A stretch of DNA of 64,000 bases from Paraburkholderia sp. LEh10 (GTDB lineage Bacteria > Pseudomonadota > Gammaproteobacteria > Burkholderiales > Burkholderiaceae): contig NZ_JAGIPX010000006.1 in the NCBI RefSeq assembly GCF_017814945.1, positions 166,835-230,834 on the forward strand, read 5' to 3'. The notes beneath the pieces were generated by a model. The model was not told the origin of the DNA, did not search any database, and was given only the letters and a program-made list of their open reading frames with translations. Both the position numbers and the translations under genes were made by a program. Shown in pieces: positions 1-9,244 of the stretch. How positions within the stretch are numbered: the first letter of the stretch is position 1; the number at the start of each line of letters is the position of its first letter.

Positions 1-684
1 CAGCACGTACATCACGTGCGTACCGCCTACTGCTTGCGGGTCGTACAGACCGGCGTGCTCGAATCCCCGGTCTTTGAGATCCCTGATGCGGTCGGAGGCT
101 TGGGCCTTCATATCCTCCTTGGTGCCGAACATGATTGCGCCAGTCGGACATGTCTTCGCACACGCGGGCTCCTGGCCCACGGAAACGCGGTCGGAGCAAA
201 GCGTGCACTTGTACACACGATGCTCCGTCTTCGAGACACGCGGGATGTTGAACGGGCAACCCGCGATGCAGTATCCGCAACCGATGCAGTTCTCTTCGTG
301 AAAGTCCACAATTCCATTCGTGTATTGAACAATCGCGCCGGGAGACGGACAAGCTTTCAGACAGCCGGGGTCGGCGCAATGCATGCATCCGTCTTTACGG
401 ATGAGCCACTCGAGATCGCCCTTCGGATTGACGTATTCCGTAAAGCGAATCACCGTCCATGAATGCTCTGTCAGGTCGCGTGGGTTGTCATAGACGCCGA
501 TGTTGTCGCCGACTTCGTCTCTCAGATCGTTCCACTCCATGCACGCGGTCTGACACGCCTTGCAACCGATGCATTTGGACACGTCAATGAGCTTGGCGAC
601 CGTGCCTGTGACCGGGCTTCGATCCCCCGGCGGCAAAACGGTCGTGGCCGACAGACGTTTGATATCCAGCGATTGCAAAGCCAT
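1..684 (-). CDS. fdxH: formate dehydrogenase-N/O iron-sulfur (beta) subunit, cut by window edge
   Basis: This is the electron-transfer subunit that passes electrons from the alpha subunit towards a membrane cytochrome b. The reading frame starts with ATG at 684 and is still open at base 1, giving 228 residues; the E. coli homologue is about 294, so the C-terminal membrane anchor lies outside the window. Four ferredoxin-type cysteine clusters are visible, starting with [11 protein letters not shown] near residue 38, then [14 protein letters not shown] near 100, CIGCGYC near 133 and CTLCSDR near 160. It begins 9 bases after the alpha-subunit stop, and its ribosome site (GAGG) overlaps that stop, so the two genes are translationally linked. 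The gamma (cytochrome b) gene would be expected just off the left edge. The family assignment is firm; whether it is the N or O type cannot be told here. Confidence 0.95.
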   Translation of the reverse strand, partial: MALQSLDIKRLSATTVLPPGDRSPVTGTVAKLIDVSKCIGCKACQTACMEWNDLRDEVGDNIGVYDNPRDLTEHSWTVIRFTEYVNPKGDLEWLIRKDGCMHCADPGCLKACPSPGAIVQYTNGIVDFHEENCIGCGYCIAGCPFNIPRVSKTEHRVYKCTLCSDRVSVGQEPACAKTCPTGAIMFGTKEDMKAQASDRIRDLKDRGFEHAGLYDPQAVGGTHVMYVL

Positions 685-693
685 GGTTTGTCC

Positions 694-3600
694 TCAAACT
701 TTTTCGACTTTCACGAGAAATGATTTGAATTCGGGAGTTTGCGTGTTCGCATCTCCTACCGATGGCGTCAGCGTATTGGCGAGATATCCAGGCTTCGCCA
801 CACCTTTGTATCCCCAGTGCAGGGGAACACCAACCGTCTCGACTTTCCTGCCGTCGATGATGAGCGGCTTCATCCGCTTCGTGACTACGGAATTGGCAAT
901 GATGTATCCGCGCTTCGACGATACTTTCACGCGGTCGCCGGCGACTACGCCGATTTGCTGAGCAAGTTCCTCACTGATTTCGACGAACTGCGCTGGTTGA
1001 ATAATTGCATTTAGTCGCGCATGCTTCGTCCAGAAGTGGAAATGCTCGGTGAGACGATAAGTCGTCGCCGTGTGGGGAAACTCGCGGGCCGCGCCGAAAT
1101 TGGCTCGATCAGATGGAAAAACTCTTGCGGCCGGATTGTTCGTCACATCCGGTCGATCCGGATGCAACGGATTGAATCCAAGTGGTGTTTCAAAGGGTTC
1201 ATAGTGTTCGGGAAAGGGTCCCTCATTCATCTGTGCCCGGGCGAAGAAGCGCGCCACGCCTTCCGGGTTCATGATGAATGGGCCCATTCCGAGAGCAGGT
1301 GCCTCGTCTTCCTTGTAGTCTGGAATATCGGCGCCATCCCATTTCTTTCCATCCCATCGGATGATCTTTCGCGAGGGATCGAAGGGCTGTCCGTTGATAT
1401 CGCATGAGGCGCGGTTGTACAGGATGCGGCGGTTTTCCGGCCATGCCCATGCCCATCCCAGACTCTGTCCAATACTGGTCGGATCGCTGTTGTCGCGGCG
1501 CGCCATCATGTTGCCTTCCTCTGTCCACGATCCGCAGAAGATCCAGCAACCGCTCGCGGTACTCCCGTCGTCCCGGAGCTGGGAGAAACCAGAGAGTTGT
1601 TGTCCCGCTTTCAGCACCGCCTTCCTGTTCGAATCGACGATGTCGCTCACTACCGAGCCGTTGTACTCTTTCGCCAGTTCTTCAGGCGTGGGGCTCGCGG
1701 GATCGACATACGGCCAGCTGAGCTTGAGTATCGGCTCGGGATACGCACCGCCTTGCGTGCGATACATCTCTCGCATCCTCGTAAAGATGTTCGACATGAT
1801 CTCAACATCGCCGAGTGCTTCACCGGGCGGTTCAGCACCTTTCCAGTGCCATTGAAGCACTCGCGACGAACTGACGACCGAGCCGTTTTCTTCCGCAAAG
1901 CAGGTGGTCGGAAGCCGGAAGACCTCCGTTTCTATTTTCGACGAGTCGGCGTTGTTGAACTCGCCGTAGTTTTTCCAGAACTCTGACGTTTCCGTCGCCA
2001 GAGGATCCATGACCACGAGCCATTTGAGCTTGCTCAACCCTTCGAAGACTTTCGACTTGTTCGGCGCGGAAGCGATCATGTTGAAGCCCTGGCAGATGTA
2101 GCCCGTCATCTTGCCCTCTACCATCAGTTCAACGATCTGAATGATGTCATAGGTCTTGTCAGGCTTCGGGAGATAGTCGTAAGCCCAATTGTTCTCTTTG
2201 GTTGCCGCATCACCCCACCACGACTTCATCATGCTCACGAAGAAGGCGGGATAGTTCTGGTAGAAGCTCAGCTGGTTGGGGCGCAGCGGCTTGAGCGTGT
2301 GCTTACGGATATAGGCGTCATAGTCCTGATCGTCCTCAGTGGGGAGCACCATGTATCCCGGAAGCATTTCGCTCAAAAGCCCAAGGTCCGTTAGTCCCTG
2401 GATATTGGAGTGTCCGCGCAGCGCGTTGACACCGCCGCCCGCGATGCCGATGTTCCCCAGCAGCAACTGCACCATCGCGCCCGTGCGGATAATCTGGGCG
2501 CCGATCGAATGGTGCGTCCAACCAAGTGCATAGAGTAGTGTTCCTGCCCGATCGGGCGACGCGGTGCTGGCGAGAACCTCACAGACGTGCAAAAATTTTT
2601 CTCTGGGTGTACCGCAAATCTTCTCCACCATTTCGGGCGTGTACCTGGCGAAGTGAGTCTTCATCAGTTGGTAGACGCAGCGCGGATGAGAAAGCGTCGC
2701 GTCACTCTTGACGTAGCCATCTTCGCCGTACTGGTAGTCCCATGTACTTTTCTCGTAGGCGCGCTTTTCCGCGTCATAGCCCGAGTAAAGACCCTGTTTG
2801 AACTCGAAGTCACGCCGGACGATGAAACTGAAATCCGTGTAGTTGCGGACGTATTCGTGCTGGATCTTTCCTGTGGTCAGCAGGTAGTTGATGACGCCGC
2901 CCAGAAAAGCGATGTCCGTGCCGGTGCGGATCGGCGCATAGTAATCCGCGACCGACGCGGTACGCGTGTAGCGCGGATCGACCACGATCAGCCGCGCACC
3001 ACGATGCGCTTTCGCCTCCAGGACCCATTTGAAGCCGCAAGGATGTGCCTCCGCCGCATTGCCGCCCATCACGAGAATCACATCCGCATTCCGGATATCG
3101 ACCCAATGGTTTGTCATCGAACCGAGGCCAAACGTCGGGGCAAGACCTGCCACCGTCGGGCCGTGTCAGACACGTGCCTGATTATCGAATGCGAGCATTC
3201 CCAGACTGCGGGCCACTTTGTGCGTCAGATACCCGGCTTCGTTACTCGCGGCGGAAGCGGCGAGAAGACCCGTCGTCACCCACCGGTTGACTGTTTTTCC
3301 TTCCGGGGTCGTATGAACGAAGTTCGCATCCCGATCTGCTTTAAGCAGTTTCGCGATGCGATCGAACGCGTCATCCCATGAGATTGGCGTCCATTTGTCC
3401 GATCCGGGCGCACGGTATTCCGGGACGGTAAGACGCGATTCGCTGTGAATGATGTCGAGAAGGCTGGCGCCTTTCGGGCACAACGTGCCTCGATTGACGG
3501 GATGATCGGGGTCGCCCTCGATGTGAATGATGCTGCCTTTCGCGTTCTTCGCATTGTCGCCCAGCGCGTACATCAGGATGCCACACCCTACCGAGCAGTA

Positions 3601-3756
3601 CGTGCAGGTGTTTCGTACCTCAGTTGTCCGGCTCAGCTTGTATTGACGAACTTCTGCTATCGCGGCGCCTGGAGAAAAGCCCAACAGTGCGACGCTCGAA
3701 CTGGCGAGTGTCGCAGCCGAGATCTTCAGGAACTGCCGTCGTGTCAGGCTATCCAT
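694..3756 (-). CDS. fdnG: formate dehydrogenase-N/O major (alpha) subunit, selenocysteine-containing
   Basis: This catalytic molybdenum subunit oxidises formate to CO2 in the periplasm. The frame is 1021 codons and contains one in-frame TGA at 3166-3168 (codon 197) inside RV-Sec-HGPTVAGLAPTFG, the exact position of selenocysteine in E. coli FdnG (1015 residues). I therefore read it as one gene and not two. The N-terminus has a twin-arginine signal (RRQFLK at residues 6-11). The [4Fe-4S] cysteines are C51, C54, C58 and C93. A hairpin follows the TGA directly (see the SECIS entry). The alpha and beta genes form one transcription unit running leftwards. No selenocysteine synthesis genes (selA, selB, selC, selD) lie in the window, so they must be elsewhere in the genome. 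The 277 bases upstream hold no gene. Confidence 0.96.
3137..3168 (-). promoter_or_regulatory. bacterial SECIS hairpin after the UGA codon
   Basis: Reading the minus strand, the TGA (3168-3166) is followed 11 bases later by a hairpin: GG, bulged U, GGCA, loop GGUCU, UGCC, CC (3154-3137). The GGUCU apical loop and single bulged U match what SelB recognises in E. coli fdhF and fdnG. This is read from the sequence. That it works as a SECIS is inferred from the family. Confidence 0.85.
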
Positions 3757-4033
3757 GAATGTTTCCTAAACCGATGTCACACGGCATTGTTGGGGACAGG
3801 ACACTCCCGCATTCTCCTACATCGTCCCCGATGTCGGCTGACATGTATTCCGGGAACGCACGATCTTTCGAAAAACACAGTCGTTGCCCATCGGCGTGGA
3901 TGAGTCGCTGCGTCATACCGGCATGTGTTGTCACTTCAACGTAGATTTTTTCTATCTGAACCGGTACGAGCTCTGCGTGAGAGCTGGGTGTTATAAGTTT
4001 TCTTAGCCCTTTACGCAATCAAGGAGTTTCGAC

Positions 4034-4180
4034 ATGGATCGGCGTGGCCTCTTTTCACCGACGTCGATTGGCGCAATACCCGTCGCGAATCGCATAGCGA
4101 TGGCGCCGCTGACTCGATCGCGCGCCGGGATGGACGGCGTGCAGTCGGCACTTGCGGTCGAGTACTAGCGGCAACGCGCG
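4034..4180 (+). pseudogene. remnant of an old-yellow-enzyme family flavin oxidoreductase
   Basis: An AAGGAG ribosome site (4021-4026) precedes an ATG at 4034. The first 44 codons read like the start of an OYE/NemA-type enzyme: LFSPTSIGAIPVANRIAMAP, then LTRSRA and LAVEY. The expected second tyrosine of the EYY motif is a TAG stop (4166-4168), followed by RQRA and another stop. Nothing of the remaining roughly 320 residues of the family is present. It is a truncated gene left by a deletion, standing upstream of the AraC regulator in the same direction. An intact but distinct OYE-family gene lies at 32966-34072. Confidence 0.7.
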
Positions 4181-4439
4181 TGAAGCCTCACATGCTTACG
4201 CCGGATTGAGCTCCCGACGCGATGTCCCTTCACCCATACTTTCGTTTAGGGTCTGGAGGGATACCCAGGGCCGTTCCATACCGCCGTAGACTATTCGCCT
4301 TCCTCGGGTGACGCTATCTTTTACACGTACCTCCCGCGCTTTGCCGGGCGAGCATTCGGGTTGCGTACGCGAACAGTTCTGCATCATTCGGCGCGGAGTG
4401 TCCTCGCGCTACTTCTGAGCGGAAACAGAGGGAAGATCC

Positions 4440-5453
4440 ATGCACGAATCACTTGCTATCGGTTCATACACCGAGCCGACAAAGGTCGTTTCTTACCCGT
4501 CAGGAATTGACACACGCAGTCCATGCCTCGAGCCGGAAGGTAACGGGCGCAACGGCATGCTGGGCGCTGAACTGCAAATCGACCGTCAGACGCTGCACAG
4601 GGCGGACTCATTCGTCGCGTCGAGATGGACAAGCGAATCACCGCGAATCTGGAACGAGACCATCGACTCTGAACACATGCTTGTTGCCCTGTGTTTGCGG
4701 CAGTCGGTTGTCGCGGTCGTGTCCAATGGAAAGCCGTTCTACGACGGCGTGCTTGATCGCGGGGCAGCACTCGTCCTGCCGTCCGGCGTGGAGGTGAGCG
4801 GCACGTTTCACACGCCGGCTGATTTCCTGCATGTATACGTGCCTGCGCGTTGGATGACGGAGTGGCTCGACGACGCAGAGGCGCCGAATGTAACGTCGTC
4901 GTTCGCAGCAGCGCCGCTGCACGTCCGGGATTCCGTCGTTATCAAGCTCACAGGCACGCTCTTGCGCGCCGTGCACGGTCGTGCTTCGACGAGTTCGCTT
5001 TACGCAGACGGCATCACGCTGTCCATCCTCGCCAGGTTGCTGGAAAACATCGCCGCGCGCGCATCGATCAAGCCGGCCCGGCCTTCGTCCGTGTCGCCTC
5101 TCGAAGCATGGCGTGTCAAGATTGCGATCGACTTCATCGACCAGCGAATTGACGGAAGCTTGACCTTGGCGGAATTAGGCGGCGCAGTCGGACTCTCGCC
5201 GATGCATTTTGCCGCGCGGTTCAGAGCCGCGACGGGGACTTCTCCTCATACCTTCATCTTGCGCAGACGGGTCGAACACGCGAAGACGCTGCTTGCCACC
5301 ACGAGATCGACCGTTGCCGATATCGCGTTCAGCGTTGGATTTCGTACCCAGGCTCATTTCACAACGGTGTTTCGACGTCACGTCGATGACACACCTCATC
5401 GGTGGCGGGCCAAACACGGCAGATCCGAGAGCGTAGCGGCGCGAGGCGTATGA
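4440..5453 (+). CDS. AraC family transcriptional regulator
   Basis: This is a 337-residue DNA-binding regulator. The C-terminal third carries the double helix-turn-helix of AraC/XylS proteins: SLTLAELGGAVGLSPMHFAA is the first helix pair, and STVADIAFSVGFRTQAHFTT plus FRRHVDDTPHRWR is the second. The N-terminal part resembles the ligand-sensing half of AraC-family activators, but the ligand cannot be read from the sequence. The ATG at 4440 follows a GGAAG ribosome site. The gene stands alone between the OYE remnant and the convergent cio operon. Its former target may have been the deleted OYE gene directly upstream; that is an inference from position only. Confidence 0.9.
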   Translation: MHESLAIGSYTEPTKVVSYPSGIDTRSPCLEPEGNGRNGMLGAELQIDRQTLHRADSFVASRWTSESPRIWNETIDSEHMLVALCLRQSVVAVVSNGKPFYDGVLDRGAALVLPSGVEVSGTFHTPADFLHVYVPARWMTEWLDDAEAPNVTSSFAAAPLHVRDSVVIKLTGTLLRAVHGRASTSSLYADGITLSILARLLENIAARASIKPARPSSVSPLEAWRVKIAIDFIDQRIDGSLTLAELGGAVGLSPMHFAARFRAATGTSPHTFILRRRVEHAKTLLATTRSTVADIAFSVGFRTQAHFTTVFRRHVDDTPHRWRAKHGRSESVAARGV

Positions 5454-5598
5454 AGTATTGTGATCGATCGGAAGCCGGCGGCGCGGTCCGCCGGCGATTC
5501 GCGTTTGAGTCTCATACCAGAGCGCAATATTTATCGCGCACTGCCGAACGTGGCGAAAAATCGATTAGATCTTTCAACAACGCCAGAGTGCGAGGACG

Positions 5599-5745
5599 TC
5601 AATGATGCATCGCTGCTGCAACGAGGAAGTGAAAAGGCATGGCGAGCAGCATGGTTCCAGCGAACCCGACTAGCCAAAGAATGACAAACCACATCATGCG
5701 TTTGCCGACCGTCGTGGACTCGGAGTCGGAAGTTGGATTGGACAT
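5599..5745 (-). CDS. DUF2474 family small membrane protein, oxidase accessory subunit
   Basis: This 48-residue protein has a short polar N-terminus and one membrane helix (about residues 17-45, rich in W, F, L and M). It begins 12 bases downstream of the cioB stop on the same strand. Proteins of this size and composition in this position belong to the DUF2474 group associated with cyanide-insensitive cytochrome bd oxidases, and play a part like that of CydX. The function is inferred from family and position. The tail HFLVAAAMHH is histidine-bearing but I see no defined metal site. Confidence 0.85.
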   Translation of the reverse strand: MSNPTSDSESTTVGKRMMWFVILWLVGFAGTMLLAMPFHFLVAAAMHH

Positions 5746-5757
5746 GATTGATCCCCT

Positions 5758-6756
5758 TCAATGGTATTGGCTTCCCGCTTCCAGTTTTCCGCGGAAAACC
5801 CAATAGCCAGCAGTGGTGTACACCACGATGATCGGGATGATGATCACCGCACCGACAAGGGCAAAAAGCTGGCTCGTCCGAGGCGACGCAGCGTCCCAGA
5901 GGGTGACGCTGTTGGGTATGGCATAAGGCCATATGCTGATCAGAAGGCCGATGTAGCCAAGCAAAATGAGAACCAGGCACAACACAAACGGCGCAAGATC
6001 CGAGCCGCGTTTTACCGCGATGTACATCAGCGCAGTTGTGATTGCGACGAGGAAGGGCACGGGATACAACCTGTAGCGAAACGATGATTCGAACCAGCGC
6101 GCTGCAATCTGCGCATCAGTCAGCGGTGTCCAGATACTGACGGCTACGATAAACCCGAGCAAGGCGATCGTCAGCGGCCATACCAGCGCACGGAGGCGAT
6201 CCTGAAACTCGCCATCTGTCTTGAGCACCAGATAAGTCGCCCCTTGCAGCGCATAGGTGACCATCAAACCCATACCCGTAAAAAAGCTGAACGGTGTCAC
6301 CCAAAAGAACGGATCGCCGGAAAAGACTCCGTTCCTCACGGGAATGCCGTGGAGATAGGCGCCCAGAATCACACCTTGAAAAAACGCAGCGCCTGCGGAA
6401 CCGCAAATGAACGCAAGGCTCCACATGTTCTTCGTGCGACTGGCCTTGCCGCGGACTTCGAACGATACGCCACGAAAGATCAGGCATACCAGCATGAACG
6501 TAACCGGCAGATAAAGTCCGGATAGAGCGACCGAATAGACCATCGGAAAAGCCGCGAACAACGCTGCCCCTCCCAACACCAGCCAGGTTTCATTGCCGTC
6601 CCAGACGGGCGCGATGCTATGCATCATCATGTCTCTCTCGCTGTCGACCGGGAAGAACGGAAAGATCATTCCGATGCCCAAGTCGAACCCGTCAAGAGCA
6701 ATGTACATAAAGAGGCCGAGTGCGATGATGGCGGCCCAAACTACGGTGACGTCCAT
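5758..6756 (-). CDS. cioB: cyanide-insensitive quinol oxidase subunit II (CydB/CioB)
   Basis: This is subunit II of a bd-type quinol oxidase, an inner-membrane protein of 332 residues with about nine hydrophobic segments. The ATG at 6756 (MDVTVVWAAIIALGLFMYIA) is the start matching the family; an upstream in-frame extension to 6882 runs through the end of cioA and is rejected. Conserved family features include ALDGFDLGIGM near residue 20 and WDGNETWLV near 57. It follows cioA with a 40-base gap and precedes the DUF2474 gene by 12 bases, so all three are one operon. The subunit supports assembly and quinol oxidation without pumping protons. Confidence 0.95.
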   Translation of the reverse strand: MDVTVVWAAIIALGLFMYIALDGFDLGIGMIFPFFPVDSERDMMMHSIAPVWDGNETWLVLGGAALFAAFPMVYSVALSGLYLPVTFMLVCLIFRGVSFEVRGKASRTKNMWSLAFICGSAGAAFFQGVILGAYLHGIPVRNGVFSGDPFFWVTPFSFFTGMGLMVTYALQGATYLVLKTDGEFQDRLRALVWPLTIALLGFIVAVSIWTPLTDAQIAARWFESSFRYRLYPVPFLVAITTALMYIAVKRGSDLAPFVLCLVLILLGYIGLLISIWPYAIPNSVTLWDAASPRTSQLFALVGAVIIIPIIVVYTTAGYWVFRGKLEAGSQYH

Positions 6757-6796
6757 GCGATGCTCCGGGTGCGTGAAGGATATGGATTGCGGGGAA

Positions 6797-8191
6797 CTAT
6801 TCCGTTGCGGCGGCGAGAGGACGCCGCCCGGTCGCTTGTGCAGGATCGACGGGTTCTGGCGCTGGCGTGTCATGCTCCGCATGCCCCGGTCCGGCGTGAA
6901 TGAGCTTCATGATGTAGTAGATGCCCGTGCCGAACACGAGAAAGTAGACCATCACGAAGACAAGCAGGGACACGCCGGCGCTTTGTGCTGTCACGGGCGA
7001 GACGGCATCTTTCGTTCGCAGCACACCGTAGACGACCCAGGGTTGGCGGCCGGCCTCGGTGGTGATCCAGCCTGCAATCAGCGAGACGATGCCCGCCGGT
7101 CCCATCAGCACCGTGAGCCATTGGTAAGGACGGAACTCGAAAAGCATGCTGCCTTTGCGCAGGATGACGCCGACGATCGCAGTCAATATCATCAACACGC
7201 CAAGACCCGCCATGATGCGAAACGTCCAGAAAATGAGCGATGAGTTCGGACGATCTTCTTTGGGAAATTCCTTCAGTCCACGAATTTCGCCATCCCAGCT
7301 GTGCGTAAGAATCAGACTGCCGAGATGCGGTATCTTGATTGCGTAGCGGGTTTCTTCGGCCTGCATGTCGGGAAAGCCAATGAGGTTCAGCGCAGTGCCG
7401 CCTTTCTCGGTCTCCCACAGCCCTTCGATAGCGGCGATCTTTGCCGGTTGGTAATGACGCGTGTTCAGCCCGTGCTGATCGCCGACGAACGCCTGGATGG
7501 GGGCAAGAAACAGCAGCAACCACAGCGCCATCGAGTACATCGTTTTCACTTCGGGATCGCGGCGTCCGTGCAGCAGATGCCAGCCTCCCGTTGCTGCGAC
7601 GATAAGCGCGGCGACGATAAAGGCGGCCATCGTCATATGCGCCAGCCGATACGGAAAAGATGGGTTGAAAACCACGGCGAACCAGTCGGCAGGCACGACG
7701 TGTCCGTGCTCGACGGAAAAGCCTTGCGGCGTTTGCATCCAGCTATTCGAGGACAATATCCAGAAGGTCGAAATCAGCGTGCCGATCGCGACCAGTACCG
7801 TGGCGGCGAAATGGGCCTTCGGTCCCACTTTTTGCCAGCCGAAGAGCATGATTCCAAGAAACCCTGCCTCCAGGAAAAAGGCGGTCATCACCTCATAGGT
7901 CAGAAGCGGACCGGTGATCGGTCCTGCGAAGCTGGAGAAACCGGACCAGTTGGTCCCGAACTCATAGGCCATGACAACGCCGGACACCACGCCCATTCCG
8001 AAACCAACGGCGAAGATCCTGGACCAGTAAATGCACAGTTCCTTGTAGTGCGGTTTGCCCGTTTTCAGGTAGCAGCCTTCGAGCACTGCCAGAAAGCTGG
8101 CCAGCCCTATGCTGAGTGCCGGAAACATGATGTGGAAGGAGACTGTGAAGGCGAACTGAAGCCGTGAAAGATCGAGCGCATTGGCATCCAT
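6797..8191 (-). CDS. cioA: cyanide-insensitive quinol oxidase subunit I (CydA/CioA)
   Basis: This haem-bearing subunit of the bd-type oxidase reduces O2 at the expense of quinol. It has 464 residues from ATG 8191, chosen for an AAGGTGA ribosome site and because MDANALDLSRLQFAFTVSFH matches CydA N-termini; a longer frame to 8290 adds 33 unlike residues. The haem-ligand histidine region (FTVSFHIMFP), the GRQPWVVYG signature and the glutamates around YEVMTAFFLEAGFLG are present. The Q-loop region is short, typical of the cyanide-insensitive subtype and unlike E. coli CydA. The gene opens an operon with cioB and the DUF2474 gene. A perfect-arm palindrome lies about 290 bases upstream (8481-8496). 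Confidence 0.95.
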   Translation of the reverse strand: MDANALDLSRLQFAFTVSFHIMFPALSIGLASFLAVLEGCYLKTGKPHYKELCIYWSRIFAVGFGMGVVSGVVMAYEFGTNWSGFSSFAGPITGPLLTYEVMTAFFLEAGFLGIMLFGWQKVGPKAHFAATVLVAIGTLISTFWILSSNSWMQTPQGFSVEHGHVVPADWFAVVFNPSFPYRLAHMTMAAFIVAALIVAATGGWHLLHGRRDPEVKTMYSMALWLLLFLAPIQAFVGDQHGLNTRHYQPAKIAAIEGLWETEKGGTALNLIGFPDMQAEETRYAIKIPHLGSLILTHSWDGEIRGLKEFPKEDRPNSSLIFWTFRIMAGLGVLMILTAIVGVILRKGSMLFEFRPYQWLTVLMGPAGIVSLIAGWITTEAGRQPWVVYGVLRTKDAVSPVTAQSAGVSLLVFVMVYFLVFGTGIYYIMKLIHAGPGHAEHDTPAPEPVDPAQATGRRPLAAATE

Positions 8192-8564
8192 CGAAATCAC
8201 CTTTAACCACGCGCGCCTGTGTTCCGGGACGTAACACGCTCTTTTCCAGAGGTACGTGCGTGCGTCGCAAGAAAGTACGGCGTCGCTCAAAGATTTGTGC
8301 CGCCAGTTTCAGAGATCGACTTTCCGCTTTGGAGACGTCGGGGTCGAAGGTTCCTCGAGAGGGAAAGGTGTAAGGTCTGCCCGGAATGCGAGTGCTCTCG
8401 ATGGCAACACACTAGCGCGACAAACCGGTGCGGGAAAATAGTACTGCGGTATGGGCGCGCCTTAAGGTGGCATCGGAACCCTATACCGTCGTATAGATTT
8501 GGACGTGAGCAGCGTCGTGCCATCTCGGGCGACGGGCCCTGCAGTGTTACATTCGTGCACGCAG
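8192..8564. other. 373-base gap upstream of cioA
   Basis: No convincing gene lies here. It must hold the cio promoter (minus strand) and the end of the receiver-protein transcript. I found no clear FNR/ANR-type TTGAT-N4-ATCAA box. The one distinct element is the palindrome at 8481-8496. Confidence 0.6.
8481..8496. promoter_or_regulatory. palindrome CTATACCGTCGTATAG, candidate operator
   Basis: Six-base arms (CTATAC/GTATAG) flank a CGTC centre. The same 16 bases with one central change (C to G) occur inside a longer perfect palindrome at 35811-35832. The site lies in the gap between the receiver gene and cioA, about 290 bases before the cioA start. Operator function is inferred. Confidence 0.4.
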
Positions 8565-8936
8565 CTATGGCTTACCCACCGCTTGCTGAATCCTGGCGAG
8601 TATCACGTTCGAATCGAGAGGCTTTTCCAGGTATGCAATCGCACCGTTGGCAAGCGCCACGGCCTCGTCCTGCACATTCGGATATCCCGTGATGAAAATC
8701 GTTGGAGGCGCGATTCCTCCGGAAGCCAGTTGCGCGTGCATTTCAATGCCCGACATCCCCGGCATGGTGACATCCGAGATCAGCAATCGCGTATTCCGGG
8801 CGGCGCCAGAGCGAAGGAACGCATCGGCGCAATCGAAAGAGGCGACATCCCACCCTATGGAGCGAATGAGATTCTCGATCGCCTCTCGAACCGATTCGTC
8901 ATCTTCTACTATCGAAACAATAGCGGTAGGCGTCAC
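8565..8936 (-). CDS. single-domain response regulator (receiver only)
   Basis: This 123-residue protein consists of one CheY-like receiver with no output domain. From the GTG at 8936 (ribosome site GAGGGG), the acidic pair EDD near residue 12, the phospho-acceptor aspartate in LLISDVTMPG (about residue 55), the threonine of FITGYP and the lysine of LEKPLD are all present, so phosphorylation should be possible. A longer GTG start at 8960 is in frame but lacks a ribosome site. Receiver-only proteins of this FixJ-like kind usually act as phosphate sinks or connectors for nearby histidine kinases. It is transcribed away from the full-length regulator at 9245. Confidence 0.9.
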   Translation of the reverse strand: MTPTAIVSIVEDDESVREAIENLIRSIGWDVASFDCADAFLRSGAARNTRLLISDVTMPGMSGIEMHAQLASGGIAPPTIFITGYPNVQDEAVALANGAIAYLEKPLDSNVILARIQQAVGKP

Positions 8937-9244
8937 GGAAGCCCCTCGGACGGGTTTCACAGGTGGACTGCACGGCGACCCTGTTGGTGTGGACGGTTAT
9001 TTTTCTAGAATAATAGGCCCCCTTCGGTGCGGTAACCATACATTGGTATAAAAATACGCATGGTTTATGTAAGACCTTGCAGGCAAGGTGTAATCAATAT
9101 CGGTGCCAAGCGATCGCCCGTGTATTGACAGAGCAGCGACAGTCAACGAAACCGGCCCTTACGACGTGAAGCGTTGCATTTGGAGCCGTCCGGCGCAACA
9201 CCCGCATCGAGCGGATAATTGGACGACAAATGTTGTGAGAGGGG
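8937..9244. promoter_or_regulatory. divergent promoter region between two response regulator genes
   Basis: About 300 bases separate the receiver gene (minus) from the FixJ-like gene (plus). No ORF is supported. An AT-rich core (about 9000-9070) contains the small inverted repeat ACCA-TACAT-TGGT at 9035-9047, a candidate binding site. Confidence 0.4.

Noticed and set aside
3166..3168. TGA splitting the formate dehydrogenase alpha gene, as a nonsense mutation
   Set aside because: The context is exactly that of selenocysteine in FdnG, and a SECIS-like hairpin follows, so it is read as selenocysteine and not as damage.
7301..8167. Plus-strand ORF (288 codons) over cioA
   Set aside because: It is a shadow frame without ribosome site or family similarity; the minus strand is clearly CydA-like.
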